Shown here: positions 62,725-64,000 of the stretch, in pieces
Layout of the letters: each line of letters starts with the position of its first letter
How positions within the stretch are numbered: the stretch's first letter is position 1
Assembly (NCBI GenBank): GCA_009911195.1
Contig: QXWV01000018.1
Coordinates: 1 to 64,000 of the forward strand
From: Lachnospiraceae bacterium
Lineage (GTDB): Bacteria > Bacillota > Clostridia > Lachnospirales > Lachnospiraceae
Direction of reading: 5' to 3'
Length of the DNA stretch: 64,000 bases
Program-made: the position numbers and the translations under genes
Notes under the pieces: model-generated
Databases searched by the model: none
What the model saw: only the letters and a program-made list of their open reading frames with translations
What the model was told of the DNA's origin: nothing

Positions 62725-64000
62725 ATGGCTAAAGAAATAGCAGCCGGAACGGTTATCTGCCAAAACGGGCATACTGCCGATTCCATTTATTTAATTATGA
62801 GCGGAACAGTCCGCGTCACCTATGCCGTAGGTGAATTCTTTTTGGAAAAAGGGGATATTATCGGCCTTTGCGAAATTTACCGGGAAAATTATCATTTTTC
62901 TTATACCGCATTGGATGATGTCACCATCGCTTCTTTCCCTTATCAAATCGACTCTCTGACCGCTTTATTTGACAGGAAGCCGGAATTTGCCCGGTATGCT
63001 GCAAAATCCTGTTTTAAGCAGTTGGAAAGCCTTTTGGAAATATATGAACTCATTAAATATGATTGCGGTGTCCTCTACCAATATATTATGGACAGTTATA
63101 ATGACTATTGCAGCCTTTGTAGCGGCCACAATATCCCCCCCCGCCAGCTAGAGCAGCTGGAAACATTGAAGCCATTGGAGCTGGAAGCGGATATTCCCCA
63201 ATGGCTGGGCAGTTATTATGAAAATATGACTGCTGTGCTCAAGCAGGTGCTTCCCGGATGCCCGATATCTTTCCATAATTTTATCAACGGCCTTTTGATG
63301 AAAACATGTCAGGATATTTCCGACATAATTTCCATTTGCCATACCATGAACCAGTATAAAGCAGATATCGCAGAAATATTGATGAACAATGAGCGTTTGG
63401 ATTTGTTCGATTTGAATACTTCCCTCCTTTTCCGCCTTGGACCGGCGGAAGAAGATTTTACTGCTGTCAATGCTGCTATCAGCCGGATGATGATTCATCT
63501 GGAGGATATACGCTCCATTGACCAGGAGCTTTATAGGAACCGGGTGCAGGAATATCAAAATAAACTTGCCATTATTGAAGAAAAAGGGATGGATGCCCTT
63601 TCGGAATCATCTGCCGCTATGCTGGAAGCCGAACAGCTCCGGGGCTCCATCCATACAATCCTGGATTATTCAGGATGCGAAAAGGAAGTTTGCAACGATT
63701 TCCGCCAATATGTAGAAGAATGGAAAGCCCAGACGGACAAAGCCGGCACCGATGACAAGAGCCGCAAGCTCCGCCTTAATCTGAGCAAATTATTTTATCA
63801 GATTTATGTGGCTGCTTTTGAGAGAAGCCTTGAAGACAGCAACATACCAATTATACTAAAAATGTTTTTCCAGTTTGGCTATGTGGACGAGGAATTGGCA
63901 GGAATGGAAAACGCTTCCTACCTCAGCACCCTTGCAGGGCAGTTCCCCTCTTCCCCTGAGCAACATATATACACGGTATATGAATGGATGAAGGCTATCT
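62725..64000 (+). CDS. Large protein with N-terminal cyclic-nucleotide-binding-like domain (partial)
   Basis: Open from 62725 to the window edge without a stop, at least 425 residues. Residues 1-75 resemble the beta-roll of Crp/Fnr or cNMP-binding domains (NGHTADSIYLIMSGTVRVTYAVGEFFLEKGDIIGL). The rest is long, helical and acidic (LELEADIPQWLGSYYENM, DFNTSLLF-type segments) with no HTH in the visible part, so it is not a normal Crp-family regulator. AGGAGG lies 5 nt before the second of two adjacent ATGs. It could be a sensor scaffold; the C-terminal part is outside the window. Confidence 0.75.
   Translation, partial: MAKEIAAGTVICQNGHTADSIYLIMSGTVRVTYAVGEFFLEKGDIIGLCEIYRENYHFSYTALDDVTIASFPYQIDSLTALFDRKPEFARYAAKSCFKQLESLLEIYELIKYDCGVLYQYIMDSYNDYCSLCSGHNIPPRQLEQLETLKPLELEADIPQWLGSYYENMTAVLKQVLPGCPISFHNFINGLLMKTCQDISDIISICHTMNQYKADIAEILMNNERLDLFDLNTSLLFRLGPAEEDFTAVNAAISRMMIHLEDIRSIDQELYRNRVQEYQNKLAIIEEKGMDALSESSAAMLEAEQLRGSIHTILDYSGCEKEVCNDFRQYVEEWKAQTDKAGTDDKSRKLRLNLSKLFYQIYVAAFERSLEDSNIPIILKMFFQFGYVDEELAGMENASYLSTLAGQFPSSPEQHIYTVYEWMKAI

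Overview
The window is chromosomal DNA from a low-to-mid GC Firmicute, most likely a gut anaerobe of the Lachnospiraceae (Clostridia). The evidence is the gene content: ATP-type PEP carboxykinase, cofactor-independent phosphoglycerate mutase, long fused PurL, DUF1015, a SpoIID-like protein, YajC with Tgt, and QueH. AGGAGG ribosome binding sites and sigma-A promoters with 16 to 18 bp spacers are everywhere. Most genes lie on the minus strand. No species is assigned.

Layout. 0-5 kb: a ROK regulator with an array of operator-like dyads, a YihY membrane protein and a large SpoIID-domain protein. 5.1-5.3 kb: a free-standing RNA gene with promoter, long closing stem, internal bubble and terminator, read here as 6S RNA. 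5.4-8.3 kb: a metal-chelate ABC importer. 8.4-11 kb: a CoA-disulfide-reductase/rhodanese/siroheme-reductase fusion. 11-21.5 kb: central carbon genes (pckA, eno, gpmI), a FliD-like protein with a duplicated module, and a GntR-controlled ABC exporter. 21.8-24 kb: a plus-strand block (CDF efflux, small membrane protein, YbjQ) and tRNA-Thr. 24-29 kb: MscS, glycogen branching enzyme with a charged coiled-coil tail, and DUF1015.

29-41 kb: a small plus-strand gene followed by a 56 bp MITE-like insertion with a 10 bp target duplication; then a lipoprotein, serA and a frameshifted serC; then leuB, a GT-C glycosyltransferase, ilvD, ilvB and an L,D-transpeptidase in one minus-strand run. 41-43.6 kb: yajC, tgt and a membrane protein. 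43.6-46.2 kb: an AT-rich block (hydrolase and a coupled pair of unknown genes) bordering tRNA-Met and tRNA-Val. 46.6-59.2 kb: argS, queH, carAB, a GtrII-like membrane protein and purL. 59.3-64 kb: two aspartoacylase-family paralogues, one without the usual zinc motif, a TetR regulator, a conserved unknown, and the start of a large protein with a cyclic-nucleotide-binding-like N-terminus that runs off the window.

The most unusual signal is a leader element on the minus strand in front of eno (two tandem copies), ilvD and the gene at 61945. It combines a hairpin whose loop carries CTGCGC with a complementary GCGCAG next to a standard ATGAGG-N6-ATG start region. Shorter versions precede mscS and the reductase fusion, and weaker ones precede the lipoprotein gene and carA. 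It could be a cis-regulatory pseudoknot or a dispersed repeat that supplies ribosome binding sites.
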